From Nocardioides panaciterrulae (GTDB taxonomy: Bacteria > Actinomycetota > Actinomycetes > Propionibacteriales > Nocardioidaceae): DNA of 64,000 bases. Where the stretch lies: NCBI RefSeq assembly GCF_013409645.1, contig NZ_JACCBG010000001.1:1796001-1860000 (forward strand), given 5' to 3'. The translations under genes were made by a program, and so were the position numbers. The notes beneath the pieces are model-generated. The model had not been told where the DNA came from. It saw only the letters and a program-made list of their open reading frames with translations, and ran no database searches. Positions within the stretch are counted from its first letter, which is position 1. The number at the start of each line of letters is the position of its first letter. Shown here piece by piece: positions 10,001-18,265 of this stretch.

Positions 10001-11374
10001 TCAGTTGGTGTGGAGATCCAGGGTGCCGAACGGGGTGACCAGGTAGCTGCGGCCGTAGGAGCCGCTCCACTCGTAGGAGCCGTCGTCCGGCCTGCGTCGG
10101 TATCGCCATCTCCCGCTGGTCTTGCAGCGGTGGTGCCGCCTGCACAACGGGGCGAGGTTCTCCGGGTTCGTCTGCCCGGGCGCGCCGCCCTCGTCGAGCG
10201 GCACGTAGGGGCCGATGTGGTCGAGGTCGCAGGACCGGGCATCGGTGTGGCAGTACGGGAAGACGCAGTGCCGGTCGCGGAGGATCACCTGCTCGCGCAT
10301 GGTGGCGGGGACGTCGTGGCCGTCCACGGACCAGGAGCGGTCGAGGTCCAGGACCGGGGTGATCGTGGAGTCCGAGTGGCCGACCCAGTCCCGGATGACC
10401 TCCAGGAGCACCGGGCCGAGCTTCTCGGCCTCGCCGCAGACGAGGTCGTCGTCGGCCCCGAGGCCGAGCAGCTCGAGAAGGGACAGGTGGAGGTAGAGGT
10501 GGGTCTTCGGCTTGCGGGTTCGCGCCGGTCGTGCGGCGGGCTGCCTGTCACCGGTGCCGATCAGGCTGAGGAGGTCGGCCTCCGCGCCGTCGATGCCCTG
10601 GCGGGCCAGCACGCCCAGGGCCTTGGCCTTGCGGGCGCCGAGCGGGTCCTCGTCGCCGGCGTCGGCGAGATCGGCCGCGATCTGGCCGATCCGGTCGTAG
10701 AACGCGCTGAGGTCCAGGGTGTCGCCGGTGACGTCGAGGTAGGAGGTGTCGGCGAACTCCGAGGCGGTGTCGTGGGCCAGGGTGACGTCCCAGGCGTCCT
10801 TGCCCTTCTTTTCCCGTTCGGCGACCAGCTCGGGGTGGTGGGCGGCGACCGCGGCGGCGACGGCCCGCTCGATCGCCGCGACGCTGCACGAGTGCAGGAC
10901 GGGCGCGAGGGCGGCGTCGACCTGCGCGGCGGCGGCCTGGGACAGCGGGTGGGTGAGCTGGGCGACCCGGCGGGCCTTCCACACGTCGACCTCGAGGGCC
11001 TCCACCCGCTTCCAGCAGCGGGGCAGCCGGTGGTGCAGGTCGAGGGTGTCGGCCAGCAGCTGACGGATGGTGTGCTGGGAGACGCCGAGGGTCGTCGCCA
11101 GGGGCTCGGGCGTGAACGCGGCCACCGGCGGGCACCCCTCGCCGCCGAGCGACTCCTGGGCGTACAGGACGCCGGGCAGGTGCGAGGGGTCGAACGTGGC
11201 GACGCCGGACTCCCGGGTGGCCGGGTGCAGCACGCACCAGTGGTGCACGACCCGCAGCTTCTCGCGATCGACGGCCCGGCCCTGGATCTTCAGGTCGGCC
11301 AACACCGAGAGGGACGCGTCGCCGTCGAGCTCGTCGAGCTCGACGGGTTCGCCCCGCGGGTCGGTGATCAACAT
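10001..11374 (-). CDS. DUF222/HNH endonuclease signature protein (13E12 repeat family)
   Basis: A 457-residue protein with an N-terminal DUF222 region and a C-terminal HNH domain. The HNH core reads CVFPYCHTDARSCDLDHIGPY then NLAPLCRRHHRCK, with the metal-binding His and Cys pairs in place. The family is multicopy in Nocardioides and mycobacteria (REP13E12) and is probably mobile or homing-like, but its biological role is unsettled. The start at MLITDP is supported by the second copy near the right end, which begins with the same residues; the frame is open further upstream. The two copies share most of their first 200 residues. Confidence 0.88.
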   Translation of the reverse strand: MLITDPRGEPVELDELDGDASLSVLADLKIQGRAVDREKLRVVHHWCVLHPATRESGVATFDPSHLPGVLYAQESLGGEGCPPVAAFTPEPLATTLGVSQHTIRQLLADTLDLHHRLPRCWKRVEALEVDVWKARRVAQLTHPLSQAAAAQVDAALAPVLHSCSVAAIERAVAAAVAAHHPELVAEREKKGKDAWDVTLAHDTASEFADTSYLDVTGDTLDLSAFYDRIGQIAADLADAGDEDPLGARKAKALGVLARQGIDGAEADLLSLIGTGDRQPAARPARTRKPKTHLYLHLSLLELLGLGADDDLVCGEAEKLGPVLLEVIRDWVGHSDSTITPVLDLDRSWSVDGHDVPATMREQVILRDRHCVFPYCHTDARSCDLDHIGPYVPLDEGGAPGQTNPENLAPLCRRHHRCKTSGRWRYRRRPDDGSYEWSGSYGRSYLVTPFGTLDLHTN

Positions 11375-11427
11375 GGCTCCAGTCCAGCAGGGGGCACCGA
11401 CAGTCCGGCCGTGCTGGCTTGGGGATA

Positions 11428-11442
11428 TCTCAGCAACTGAGA
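11428..11442. repeat. Inverted repeat TCTCAG-CAA-CTGAGA upstream of the DUF222/HNH gene
   Basis: A perfect 6-bp inverted repeat with a 3-nt loop about 55 nt upstream of the HNH gene start; possible operator or hairpin in the leader. Confidence 0.5.
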
Positions 11443-11448
11443 CACCAA

Positions 11449-11464
11449 CCGAAGAAAGTTTCGG
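11449..11464. repeat. Inverted repeat CCGAA-N6-TTCGG upstream of the DUF222/HNH gene
   Basis: A perfect 5-bp inverted repeat around an A/T-rich centre, 6 bp from the previous repeat. It could be a regulator site or part of the divergent promoter region. Confidence 0.4.
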
Positions 11465-11514
11465 TCGGCGCTCATGGGCGCATGGTGCCTCGCGAGCGGC
11501 GGGGAGGAAGCACA

Positions 11515-11799
11515 ATGCGTGGTGTGACCGGACGTGGAGGGGCTGCCGGCCCTGACGGCGGCGTGGGCAGTGCCCGGCCTGCCTGGCGGTCGGGGCTTGT
11601 CGGGCTGGTTGCCATCGCGGCAGTCTGGCTGACCTGGTGGCTCGCCGCCACGATCACGGACCGGACCGGCCATGCGGATGCCACTTACGTCGTGGTGTTC
11701 CTCGGGGGACCGGTCGCCCTGCTCGCCAGCGTCGTCATCCTGGCCGTGGCGGGGGCGCGGGTGGTCCGCAACCTCGTGCGTCGGCGGCGCATCCCGTGA
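11515..11799 (+). CDS. Small two-helix membrane protein, function unknown
   Basis: A 94-residue protein with a Gly/Arg-rich N terminus, two membrane segments (about residues 27-47 and 60-80) and an Arg-rich C-terminal tail (VVRNLVRRRRIP). By the positive-inside rule both ends are cytoplasmic. The start is decided by a strong ribosome-binding site (GGGGAGGAAG) ending 4 nt before the ATG. The gene is divergent from the HNH gene and convergent with the acyl-reductase-like gene. I recognise no family. Confidence 0.7.
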   Translation: MRGVTGRGGAAGPDGGVGSARPAWRSGLVGLVAIAAVWLTWWLAATITDRTGHADATYVVVFLGGPVALLASVVILAVAGARVVRNLVRRRRIP

Positions 11800-11814
11800 G
11801 CCGGCGAGCTCACC

Positions 11815-13821
11815 TCACCAATGGATGCCCTTGAAGATCCTGGCCAGCATGATCTGCTCGGACTCGCGGGTGCCGCCGGCGGCCTCGCCCTTGGCCGCGG
11901 CCGAGTCGGGGAAGACGTGGTAGGCCATGTTGAGCACCCGGAACGACAGCTTGGGGGCCACCGTGTGGGCGACGGCGCCGGCGTTGCCGAGCATCGTGTT
12001 GATCTCGTGCGGCCGCTCCACCATCGCCTTGACCACCAGGTCGGCGGCCTGGGCGGGGGAGATCGTGGGGAACTTGTCGTAGATCCGGGTCGGCGCGATC
12101 ATCGGTGTCCGCACCAGCGGCATGTGGATGCCGGTGAACGTGATGCCGTCGCCGACCAGCTCGGAGGCCACGACGTTCGACCAGGAGTCGAGCGCCGCCT
12201 TGGAGGCGACGTACGCCGAGAACCGCGGCGGGTTGGTCTGCACCCCGATCGAGGAGACGTTCACGACGTGCCCCCGCTGCTGCTCCTGCATCTTCGGGAT
12301 CAGCCCCATCACCAGCCGGATCGCGCCGAAGTAGTTCAGCTGCATGGTCCGCTCGAAGTCGTGGAACCGGTCCTGGGAGAGCCGCAGCGACCGCCGGATC
12401 GAGCGTCCGGCGTTGTTGACGACGAAGTCGATCGACGGCAGCTCGGCCACCAGCGCCTCGCACAGCCGGTCGATCGCCTCCATGTCGGAGAGGTCGCAGG
12501 GGTGGACGTGGGCGGTGCCGCCGCGCAGCTCGATGGCCGCCCGGGTGTCCTCGAGCTTCTCCTTGCCGCGGGCGACCAGCACCGGGATGCCGCCCGCCTG
12601 CGCGACCTTGAGCGCGGTCACGTGGCCGATGCCCGAGGAGGCGCCGGTGATCACGACGTACTTGCCGGTCAGCGCCTCGCGGTTGCGCGGGTCGCGGCCG
12701 GTGGAGGTGTCGAGGTTCTCCTCCCAGTAGGTCCACAGCGAGCGGGCGTAGGACTCCAGGTCGGGAACGCCGATGCCGGACCCCGCGAGCGCCTTCTCCG
12801 TACGGCGGGAGTCGAACACCGCGTTGAACGAGCTGTGCGCCAGCACCTCCGCCGGGATCCCGAGCCGGCCGATCGTCTGGTCCAGTACGAGCTGGGCCGG
12901 CGCCGACCGGATCACCTCGTTGAGCACCGACAGCGGCCGCAGCGCCCGGGGGAGCAGCCCGAGGGCGCCCGACCGGGTCAGCCGCCGGTCGATCGGGGTC
13001 GCGAACTGCGGAGCCCCCGCGGCCGCGCACAGGGCGTTGACGGTGTCGACGACCGGCTGCGGCTCGGGGTTCACCAGGTGGAACGCCTCGCCGTCGTGCC
13101 CGGGCAGGTGCGCGAGGTGGTCCATCGCGGCCGCCACGTAGTCGACCGGCACCACGTTGGTGTCGCCCAGGTCGACGCCGACCAGCGGCAGCCAGGCGGG
13201 CAGGTGGTCCCGCATCAGCCTGATCAGCGGGAAGAAGTAGTAGGGGCCGTCGATCTTGTCCATCGCGCCGGTCTGGGAGTCCCCGACCACGATGGCCGGA
13301 CGGTAGACCCGCCACGGCACCGTCGCGTCGGTGCGCACGATCCGCTCGGACTCGAACTTCGTGCGGTGGTACGGCGAGGGCAGTGACTGCCCCTCGTCGA
13401 ACATCGTCTCGTCGAAGCGACCGCGGTAGTCGCCCGCCCCGGCCACCGACGAGACCTGGTGGAAGCACCCGACCTGCAACGCCTCGGCGAGCTCGAGGGC
13501 GTTGCGGGTGCCGCCGACGTTCATCGTCTCGTTGGTCGCGTCGTCGGCGGTCATGTCGTAGATCGCCGCGAGGTGGAAGAAGTGGTCGATCCGGTCGCGG
13601 TGGTCGTCGACCCAGGCCTCGTCCACGCCCAGGCCGGGCTCGGAGAGGTCGCCCACCACGGGGACGACCCGGTCGGAGCCCCAGCGCCGGACGAGTGTCT
13701 CGAGCCGGGCCAGCGACCCCTGCCGGACGAGCACGAAGATCTCGCCCTCGCGGTGGTCCACCAGCTCCTGGACCAGGTGTCGGCCGATGAAGCCGGTGGC
13801 GCCCGTGACGAAGTACGACAT
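11815..13821 (-). CDS. Two-domain SDR, fatty acyl-CoA reductase-like
   Basis: A 668-residue cytoplasmic protein. The first half (residues 1-360) is an extended SDR/NAD-epimerase-like domain with YFVTGATGFIGRHL and the YxxxK site in SPYHRTKFESER. The second half (about 385-650) is a classical SDR with VITGASSGIG, NNAG, a Ser in NVSSIG and the YVASK active site. This size and order resemble mycobacterial AcrA1 and the Marinobacter two-domain fatty acyl-CoA reductase, which reduce acyl-CoA to aldehyde or alcohol for wax ester or related lipid synthesis. Substrate not established. TAGTGT lies 7 nt before the ATG, suggesting leaderless transcription. No lipid genes adjoin it. Confidence 0.8.
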   Translation of the reverse strand: MSYFVTGATGFIGRHLVQELVDHREGEIFVLVRQGSLARLETLVRRWGSDRVVPVVGDLSEPGLGVDEAWVDDHRDRIDHFFHLAAIYDMTADDATNETMNVGGTRNALELAEALQVGCFHQVSSVAGAGDYRGRFDETMFDEGQSLPSPYHRTKFESERIVRTDATVPWRVYRPAIVVGDSQTGAMDKIDGPYYFFPLIRLMRDHLPAWLPLVGVDLGDTNVVPVDYVAAAMDHLAHLPGHDGEAFHLVNPEPQPVVDTVNALCAAAGAPQFATPIDRRLTRSGALGLLPRALRPLSVLNEVIRSAPAQLVLDQTIGRLGIPAEVLAHSSFNAVFDSRRTEKALAGSGIGVPDLESYARSLWTYWEENLDTSTGRDPRNREALTGKYVVITGASSGIGHVTALKVAQAGGIPVLVARGKEKLEDTRAAIELRGGTAHVHPCDLSDMEAIDRLCEALVAELPSIDFVVNNAGRSIRRSLRLSQDRFHDFERTMQLNYFGAIRLVMGLIPKMQEQQRGHVVNVSSIGVQTNPPRFSAYVASKAALDSWSNVVASELVGDGITFTGIHMPLVRTPMIAPTRIYDKFPTISPAQAADLVVKAMVERPHEINTMLGNAGAVAHTVAPKLSFRVLNMAYHVFPDSAAAKGEAAGGTRESEQIMLARIFKGIHW

Positions 13822-13828
13822 GGCCGGG

Positions 13829-13834
13829 ACACTA
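13829..13834 (-). promoter_or_regulatory. Putative leaderless -10 box (TAGTGT) of the two-domain SDR gene
   Basis: TAGTGT on the minus strand, then 7 nt, then ATG; no ribosome-binding site is visible. Confidence 0.5.
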
Positions 13835-13887
13835 CCCAGTGGTAGCCGGGTTGGGCAGGGGCGAAGGGGTGACGGTCGCCGTCGCCG

Positions 13888-14901
13888 TCAGTCGGACTTG
13901 CCGCCGCCGAACATGATCTCGTCCCAGCTGGGCACCGACGCGCGGCCGCGGCTCTTGCGCACCGGCCGGCGGGACGGCGGCTCCTCGGCCGCCGGCTCGG
14001 GCCCGGCCGCCGCCTCCGCCTCGGGCTCTGCTGCCGCCTCGGCGGCCGGCTCCTCGGCCGCTTGGTCGAGCGGCTCGTCGAGCGCCACGGCGTCGGCGGC
14101 CTGCTCGCGCAGCTCCCGCTCCTCGGGCGGCGGGGCCTGCTCGGTCAGGAACGCCTCCACCGGCTGCTCCCCGGTGACCAGCTCGATCGCGTCGTCCCCC
14201 AGGGTCTCGCCGGGCACGACCCCCAGCGGCAGCTCCTCGGCATCGCCGGGCCGGACCGCGGAGAGCCGGCGCTGCCGGGCCTGCTCCAGGTCGTTGCGCG
14301 CCTCGGGCTGCGGCGTCTCGACGACCTCGCCGAGCAGCCAGCGGGCGTCGTCGTTGTCGGCGAGGACGTAGTTGCCGAGCAGGTCGAACGTGAACCGACC
14401 GTGGCCGCTGCGGCTGGTCGTGCCGAACTCACCGGTCAGGCACCACCGGCCGTCCTCGCGGCGCCAGGCGTCCCAGACGACCACCGTGGGGTCGACGTTG
14501 ACCGAGCGCAGGTGCGCGGCCACCGCGTCGCCGAGGGTGCGGGCTCCCGTCGACTGGTCCGCCCCCGAGCGGCGGCGCACCGAGGAGCGCTGGGCCCGGT
14601 CGGCGACGTGCTGGCGCTCGGCGAGCACCGGCGCCGCGAACGCCATGATCTTGTCGACGGTCGTCTGCGCGGCCTGGGCGACCGCCTCGGGGGTCTCGCC
14701 GGACCGGATCCGGGCCTGGATGTCGCGGGGACGGAGGGCGCTGTCCATGGGGGTCTCCAACTGGCCGAGGCGTGCGGTGTCGCCGCGCAGGGCGGCCCGG
14801 AGGCGGGCGCCGACGTCGAGGGTGAACTCCTCGCCCGCGTCGTCGACCAGCAGGAGGCGCCGCCCGTCGTCGCTCACTCCGGTGAGCGTGAGGTGCGCCA
14901 T
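13888..14901 (-). CDS. sepH: Septation protein SepH (DUF3071)
   Basis: A 337-residue actinobacterial cell-division protein that binds FtsZ and promotes its assembly at division septa. The N-terminal DUF3071 region (residues 1-170) starts AHLTLTGVSDDGRRLLLVD and includes the helix-turn-helix-like segment (RPRDIQARIRSGETPEAVAQ). The middle and C terminus are acidic, Ala/Glu/Pro-rich and probably disordered. The protein ends in a basic patch and the conserved terminal motif VPSWDEIMFG. A purine-rich CAGGAG lies about 15 nt before the ATG, and a TAACCT hexamer about 45 nt upstream could be its -10. Family and position match sepH in Streptomyces. Confidence 0.92.
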   Translation of the reverse strand: MAHLTLTGVSDDGRRLLLVDDAGEEFTLDVGARLRAALRGDTARLGQLETPMDSALRPRDIQARIRSGETPEAVAQAAQTTVDKIMAFAAPVLAERQHVADRAQRSSVRRRSGADQSTGARTLGDAVAAHLRSVNVDPTVVVWDAWRREDGRWCLTGEFGTTSRSGHGRFTFDLLGNYVLADNDDARWLLGEVVETPQPEARNDLEQARQRRLSAVRPGDAEELPLGVVPGETLGDDAIELVTGEQPVEAFLTEQAPPPEERELREQAADAVALDEPLDQAAEEPAAEAAAEPEAEAAAGPEPAAEEPPSRRPVRKSRGRASVPSWDEIMFGGGKSD

Positions 14902-15024
14902 GGGTGGGTGTGCTCCTGCGGGTCGGCGTGGTCGTCCGGTGGGGCAAGGTTACGTCAGCCGGCGCGCCGTACGCGTGACCGAGTCGGCGCGCCCCGCGGT
15001 GCCTCTCCCCGCGGTCCTCGCCGG

Positions 15025-15030
15025 TACCCT
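15025..15030 (+). promoter_or_regulatory. Putative leaderless -10 box (TACCCT) of the TRIC-like gene
   Basis: TACCCT, 6 nt, GTG. No Shine-Dalgarno sequence is visible. Confidence 0.45.
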
Positions 15031-15036
15031 CCACGC

Positions 15037-15687
15037 GTGGCCCCGACGCTCCCGGTGACCGAGCCCTCCACCACGCTCGTGGTCCTCGACCTCGCCGGGA
15101 TCTTCGTGTTCGCCATCTCCGGCGCGCTCGTGGGGGTGCGCAAGGAGCTCGACGTCTTCGGCGTCCTGGTCCTGGCCGGTACGACGGGCCTCGGTGGCGG
15201 CTTCCTGCGCGACGTGCTGATCTCGGCGACCCCGCCGGCGGCGCTGCAGGACTGGCGCTACCTGCTGATCCCGGTGGTCGCCGGCCTGGTGACCTTCTGG
15301 TTCCACCCGTCGGTGGGCCGGCGGGAACGCACCGTGAACCTCTTCGACGCCTTCGGGCTCGGGCTCTTCTGCGTGACCGGCGCGCTGAAGGCGCTCGACT
15401 ACGGGCTGCACCCGCTGCCCGCCGCGCTGATGGGCATGGTCACCGGCATCGGGGGCGGCATGGTGCGCGACCTGCTGGCCTCCCGCACGCCGTCGGTGTT
15501 CCGCGGCGAGCTCTACGCGATCCCGGCCCTGGCCGGCGCGGCGGTGGTCGTGGTGCTCCGGGAGGGGACCGACCTGCCGACGGTGCTGGTGGCGCTCGCC
15601 GGCGGCGGCCTGTGCACCGTGTGGCGGCTGGTCGCGATGTGGCGGAACTGGCAGGCCCCGCTGCCCCGGGGGCCCGCCAGCGTCTGA
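15037..15687 (+). CDS. Trimeric intracellular cation channel (TRIC/YadS, UPF0126) family protein
   Basis: A 216-residue membrane protein with seven predicted helices arranged as two related halves. Each half contains the glycine-rich kinked motif of the family: GTTGLGGGFLRDVL (about residues 48-61) and GMVTGIGGGMVRDLL (about 131-145). Prokaryotic TRIC proteins form trimeric, monovalent-cation-permeable channels in the plasma membrane; the physiological role is unknown. The GTG start is supported by TACCCT 6 nt upstream. The stop is 10 nt from the stop of the converging oxidase gene, with no room for a separate terminator. Confidence 0.88.
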   Translation: MAPTLPVTEPSTTLVVLDLAGIFVFAISGALVGVRKELDVFGVLVLAGTTGLGGGFLRDVLISATPPAALQDWRYLLIPVVAGLVTFWFHPSVGRRERTVNLFDAFGLGLFCVTGALKALDYGLHPLPAALMGMVTGIGGGMVRDLLASRTPSVFRGELYAIPALAGAAVVVVLREGTDLPTVLVALAGGGLCTVWRLVAMWRNWQAPLPRGPASV

Positions 15688-15697
15688 GCCGGCCGGT

Positions 15698-17002
15698 CTA
15701 GTCGCCCAGGACCCGCCGCAGGTGGGCGTTGGTGAACAGCCGGTCGGGGTCCAGCCGGTCGCGCATCGCCAGGAAGTCGCCGAAGCGGGGATAGGCCGGG
15801 GCGAGGTCCGCCGCGGTCCGGGTGTGCACCTTGCCCCAGTGGGGGCGGCCGTCGTGCGCGCGCATGATCGACTCGATGCCCGCGAAGTAGGCGGTGTGGT
15901 CGGCGTCGCGGTGGGTGTGGAAGGCCAGGTAGCACGAGTCGCGCCCGGCGGCGGTCGACAGCGGTACGTCGTCGGCCGGCGCGACCCGGATCTCGACCGG
16001 GAAGCTGATCCGCCAGTCCGAGCCCTCGATCGCCCGGCGCGCCTCGCGCAGCGCGGTCAGGCCGGCCTCCCGCGGCACGGCGTACTCCATCTCCCGGAAG
16101 ACCACGTCGCGCCGCGCGGTGAACACCCGGTGGGCGACGTCGCTGTAGCTGCGTGCGGACAGCGCGCGGGCGGAGAGCTGGTTCATCGCCGGGATGACCG
16201 CCGGCGCGTGGTTGGCGGCGGCGGTCAGGACGCCGAAGAGCCTGTTCGCGAGGAGGTCGTCGTCCAGCCAGGCGCGCCAGCGGGGGAGCGGCTCGGCCTC
16301 GTCGAGCTCCGCCGCCAGCCGCACGTTGCGCTTGGTGAGCAGGCGCTCGGTGTGGGGGAACCAGTACAGGTCGACGTGGTGGCTCCCGGCCACCATCTCG
16401 TCGAAGGAGCCCAACGCCTCGTCCCAGGACATCGGCTGCTCGGTCGCCTCCAGCAGGAACAGCGGCTCCACCCGGAACGTGACGCTGGTCACGATCCCCA
16501 GCGCCCCGAGTCCGAGGCGGGCGATGGCCAGGACGTCGGCGTTCTCCTCGGCGTCCGCGCGCAGCACCTCGCCGGTGCCGGTGACCAGCTCCAGCCCGCA
16601 CACCTGCGCGGACAGGCTCGCCGCGACCCCGCCCGTGCCGTGGGTGCCGGTCGAGATCGCGCCGGCCAGCGTCTGCTCGGCGATGTCACCCATGTTGTGC
16701 AGGCTCAGGCCGAGTCGCTCGAGCTCGGCGTTCAGGACCTTCAGCGGGGTCCCGGCGAGCGCGGTCACGGTCATCGCGTCCCGGTCGACCGCGGTGATCC
16801 CGGTCAGCCCGGCCGGACGCAGCATCGTGCCCTCGGGGGCGGCGATCGCGGTGAAGCTGTGGCCGGTCCCGACCATCTTCACGGTGCTGCGCGCCTCCCG
16901 GGCCTGCTCGACCGCGGCGACGACGTCGTCGGTGCCGGTCGGCTCCGCGACCCGCGTCGGCGCCGCCGTCTCCAGGCCCGACCAGTTCCGCCAGCGCTCC
17001 AC
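15698..17002 (-). CDS. FAD-dependent D-arabinono-1,4-lactone oxidase family protein
   Basis: A 434-residue VAO-type flavoprotein. The PP-loop region TVKMVGTGHSF (His48) matches the position of the His that carries covalent FAD in aldonolactone oxidases. GAISTGTHGTGG (about residues 107-118) and ALGIVTSVTFRVEP are typical FAD-binding segments. The C-terminal half has the sugar-lactone oxidase domain, ending GKVHTRTAADLAPAYPRFGDF, where the conserved HWGK appears as HWGKVH. It would oxidise an aldonolactone or alditol with O2. The GTG start has TAGGCT 7 nt upstream, overlapping the end of the MFS gene. The substrate cannot be set from sequence. Confidence 0.85.
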   Translation of the reverse strand: MERWRNWSGLETAAPTRVAEPTGTDDVVAAVEQAREARSTVKMVGTGHSFTAIAAPEGTMLRPAGLTGITAVDRDAMTVTALAGTPLKVLNAELERLGLSLHNMGDIAEQTLAGAISTGTHGTGGVAASLSAQVCGLELVTGTGEVLRADAEENADVLAIARLGLGALGIVTSVTFRVEPLFLLEATEQPMSWDEALGSFDEMVAGSHHVDLYWFPHTERLLTKRNVRLAAELDEAEPLPRWRAWLDDDLLANRLFGVLTAAANHAPAVIPAMNQLSARALSARSYSDVAHRVFTARRDVVFREMEYAVPREAGLTALREARRAIEGSDWRISFPVEIRVAPADDVPLSTAAGRDSCYLAFHTHRDADHTAYFAGIESIMRAHDGRPHWGKVHTRTAADLAPAYPRFGDFLAMRDRLDPDRLFTNAHLRRVLGD

Positions 17003-17009
17003 GAGCAGG

Positions 17010-17015
17010 AGCCTA
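17010..17015 (-). promoter_or_regulatory. Putative leaderless -10 box (TAGGCT) of the lactone oxidase gene
   Basis: TAGGCT, 7 nt, GTG on the minus strand; it overlaps the stop codon of the upstream MFS gene. Confidence 0.45.
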
Positions 17016-18197
17016 GGCGCTGGATCCGGCCCGCGGGAGCGCCTGCGCGGCCAGTGCGGCGAGCAGGCCGGCGCCGGCGGAGACGAGGTACGCCGCGGAC
17101 GCGCCGTGCGCGTCGACCACCACCCCGGCGAGCGCCGCCCCGGGCGCCACGCCCGCGACCAGCCCGGTCTGGACGATCGCCATGCCCTCGTTGAGGCGGC
17201 CCGCGGGGACGGCCGCCTCGATCAGCGACATCGTGGCGATCAGGGTCGGGGCGATCGCGAAGCCGTCGAGCAGCAGCACCATGCCCATGACCGGCACCGA
17301 CCCCACGAAGTGCAGGGGGACCATCGCGCAGAACATCGCGAACGCGCCCCAGCGCACCCGCAGGTCGGCGCCGCGCCGCCAGGTGATCGCACCGGTCAGC
17401 AGCCCGGCCAGCAGGCTCCCCAGCGCCCACAGCGCCAGCAGCACGCCCGCCCACCCGGGGGCGCCCCGCTCGCTCGCGAACGCGACCGTGGTCACCTCGG
17501 CGGCACCGAAGAGCGTCCCTAGTGCGGCCGAGACGACGGCCAGGGGCGCCACGGTCGCCCACGGCATCCGGACCCGGGGGCCGGTGGACCGGCGCGGTCC
17601 CCGCGCGGGCGGCTCGGTGCCGCGCTGGGCGCAGAGCGCGAGTGTCCCGCCCACGCAGGCCAGCACCGCGACCGCCAGCCCGGCCACCGGGTCGATCGCG
17701 GCCGCCAGCACGGTCACCACCACCGGGCCCAGCATGAAGACCGCCTCGTCGACGACCGCCTCGATCGCGAACGCGGTCTGCACGTCGCGCGTGTCGTCGA
17801 GCACGTGCGACCACCGGGCCCGGACCGCGGAGCCGATCTGCGGCAGGGTGCCGCCGGCCAGCCCGGCGCACACGTAGGTCGCGAGGATCGGCCAGCCCGC
17901 CACCAGCGTCCACACCAGCAGCGCCAGGGACAGCCCGAAGACCGCGGCGGCGACCGCGAGCACGCGCGCCTGTCCGAGCGTGTCGAGCAGCCGGCCCTGC
18001 ACGATGGCCAGCCCCGCGTTGAGGACCATGTACGCCGCCGAGACCGCCCCGGCCACGGCGTACGAGCCGGTCCTGGCCGAGACCAGCAGCACGATGCCCA
18101 GGCCGACCATCGAGATCGGCAGCCGCGCCACCAGTCCGGTGGCGCTGAAGCGCAGCGTGCCCGGGCGGGAGAGCACCCGGCTGTAGGAGGTCAGCAT
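17013..18197 (-). CDS. MFS transporter
   Basis: A 394-residue major facilitator protein with twelve hydrophobic segments, beginning after a short basic N terminus. Helix 2-3 loop QGRLLDTLGQARVL fits the family signature loosely. It resembles actinobacterial efflux-type MFS proteins; no substrate can be proposed. The gene reads toward the oxidase gene with a 10-nt gap, so read-through is likely, although the oxidase has a plausible promoter of its own. TACGCT lies 7 nt before the ATG. It diverges from ferrochelatase over a 68-nt region that holds both -10 boxes. Confidence 0.83.
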   Translation of the reverse strand: MLTSYSRVLSRPGTLRFSATGLVARLPISMVGLGIVLLVSARTGSYAVAGAVSAAYMVLNAGLAIVQGRLLDTLGQARVLAVAAAVFGLSLALLVWTLVAGWPILATYVCAGLAGGTLPQIGSAVRARWSHVLDDTRDVQTAFAIEAVVDEAVFMLGPVVVTVLAAAIDPVAGLAVAVLACVGGTLALCAQRGTEPPARGPRRSTGPRVRMPWATVAPLAVVSAALGTLFGAAEVTTVAFASERGAPGWAGVLLALWALGSLLAGLLTGAITWRRGADLRVRWGAFAMFCAMVPLHFVGSVPVMGMVLLLDGFAIAPTLIATMSLIEAAVPAGRLNEGMAIVQTGLVAGVAPGAALAGVVVDAHGASAAYLVSAGAGLLAALAAQALPRAGSSA

Positions 18198-18204
18198 CGC
18201 GGTG

Positions 18205-18210
18205 AGCGTA
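18205..18210 (-). promoter_or_regulatory. Putative leaderless -10 box (TACGCT) of the MFS gene
   Basis: TACGCT, 7 nt, ATG on the minus strand, divergent from the ferrochelatase promoter. Confidence 0.45.
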
Positions 18211-18253
18211 GGGCCAGCGGGGCCGACCCGACGAACGGGTTCGCGCGGCTCCC

Positions 18254-18259
18254 TACGAT
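18254..18259 (+). promoter_or_regulatory. Putative leaderless -10 box (TACGAT) of ferrochelatase
   Basis: TACGAT, 6 nt, ATG. It fixes the start of hemH and therefore includes its Gln/Pro-rich N-terminal extension. Confidence 0.5.
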
Positions 18260-18265
18260 GGGCGC

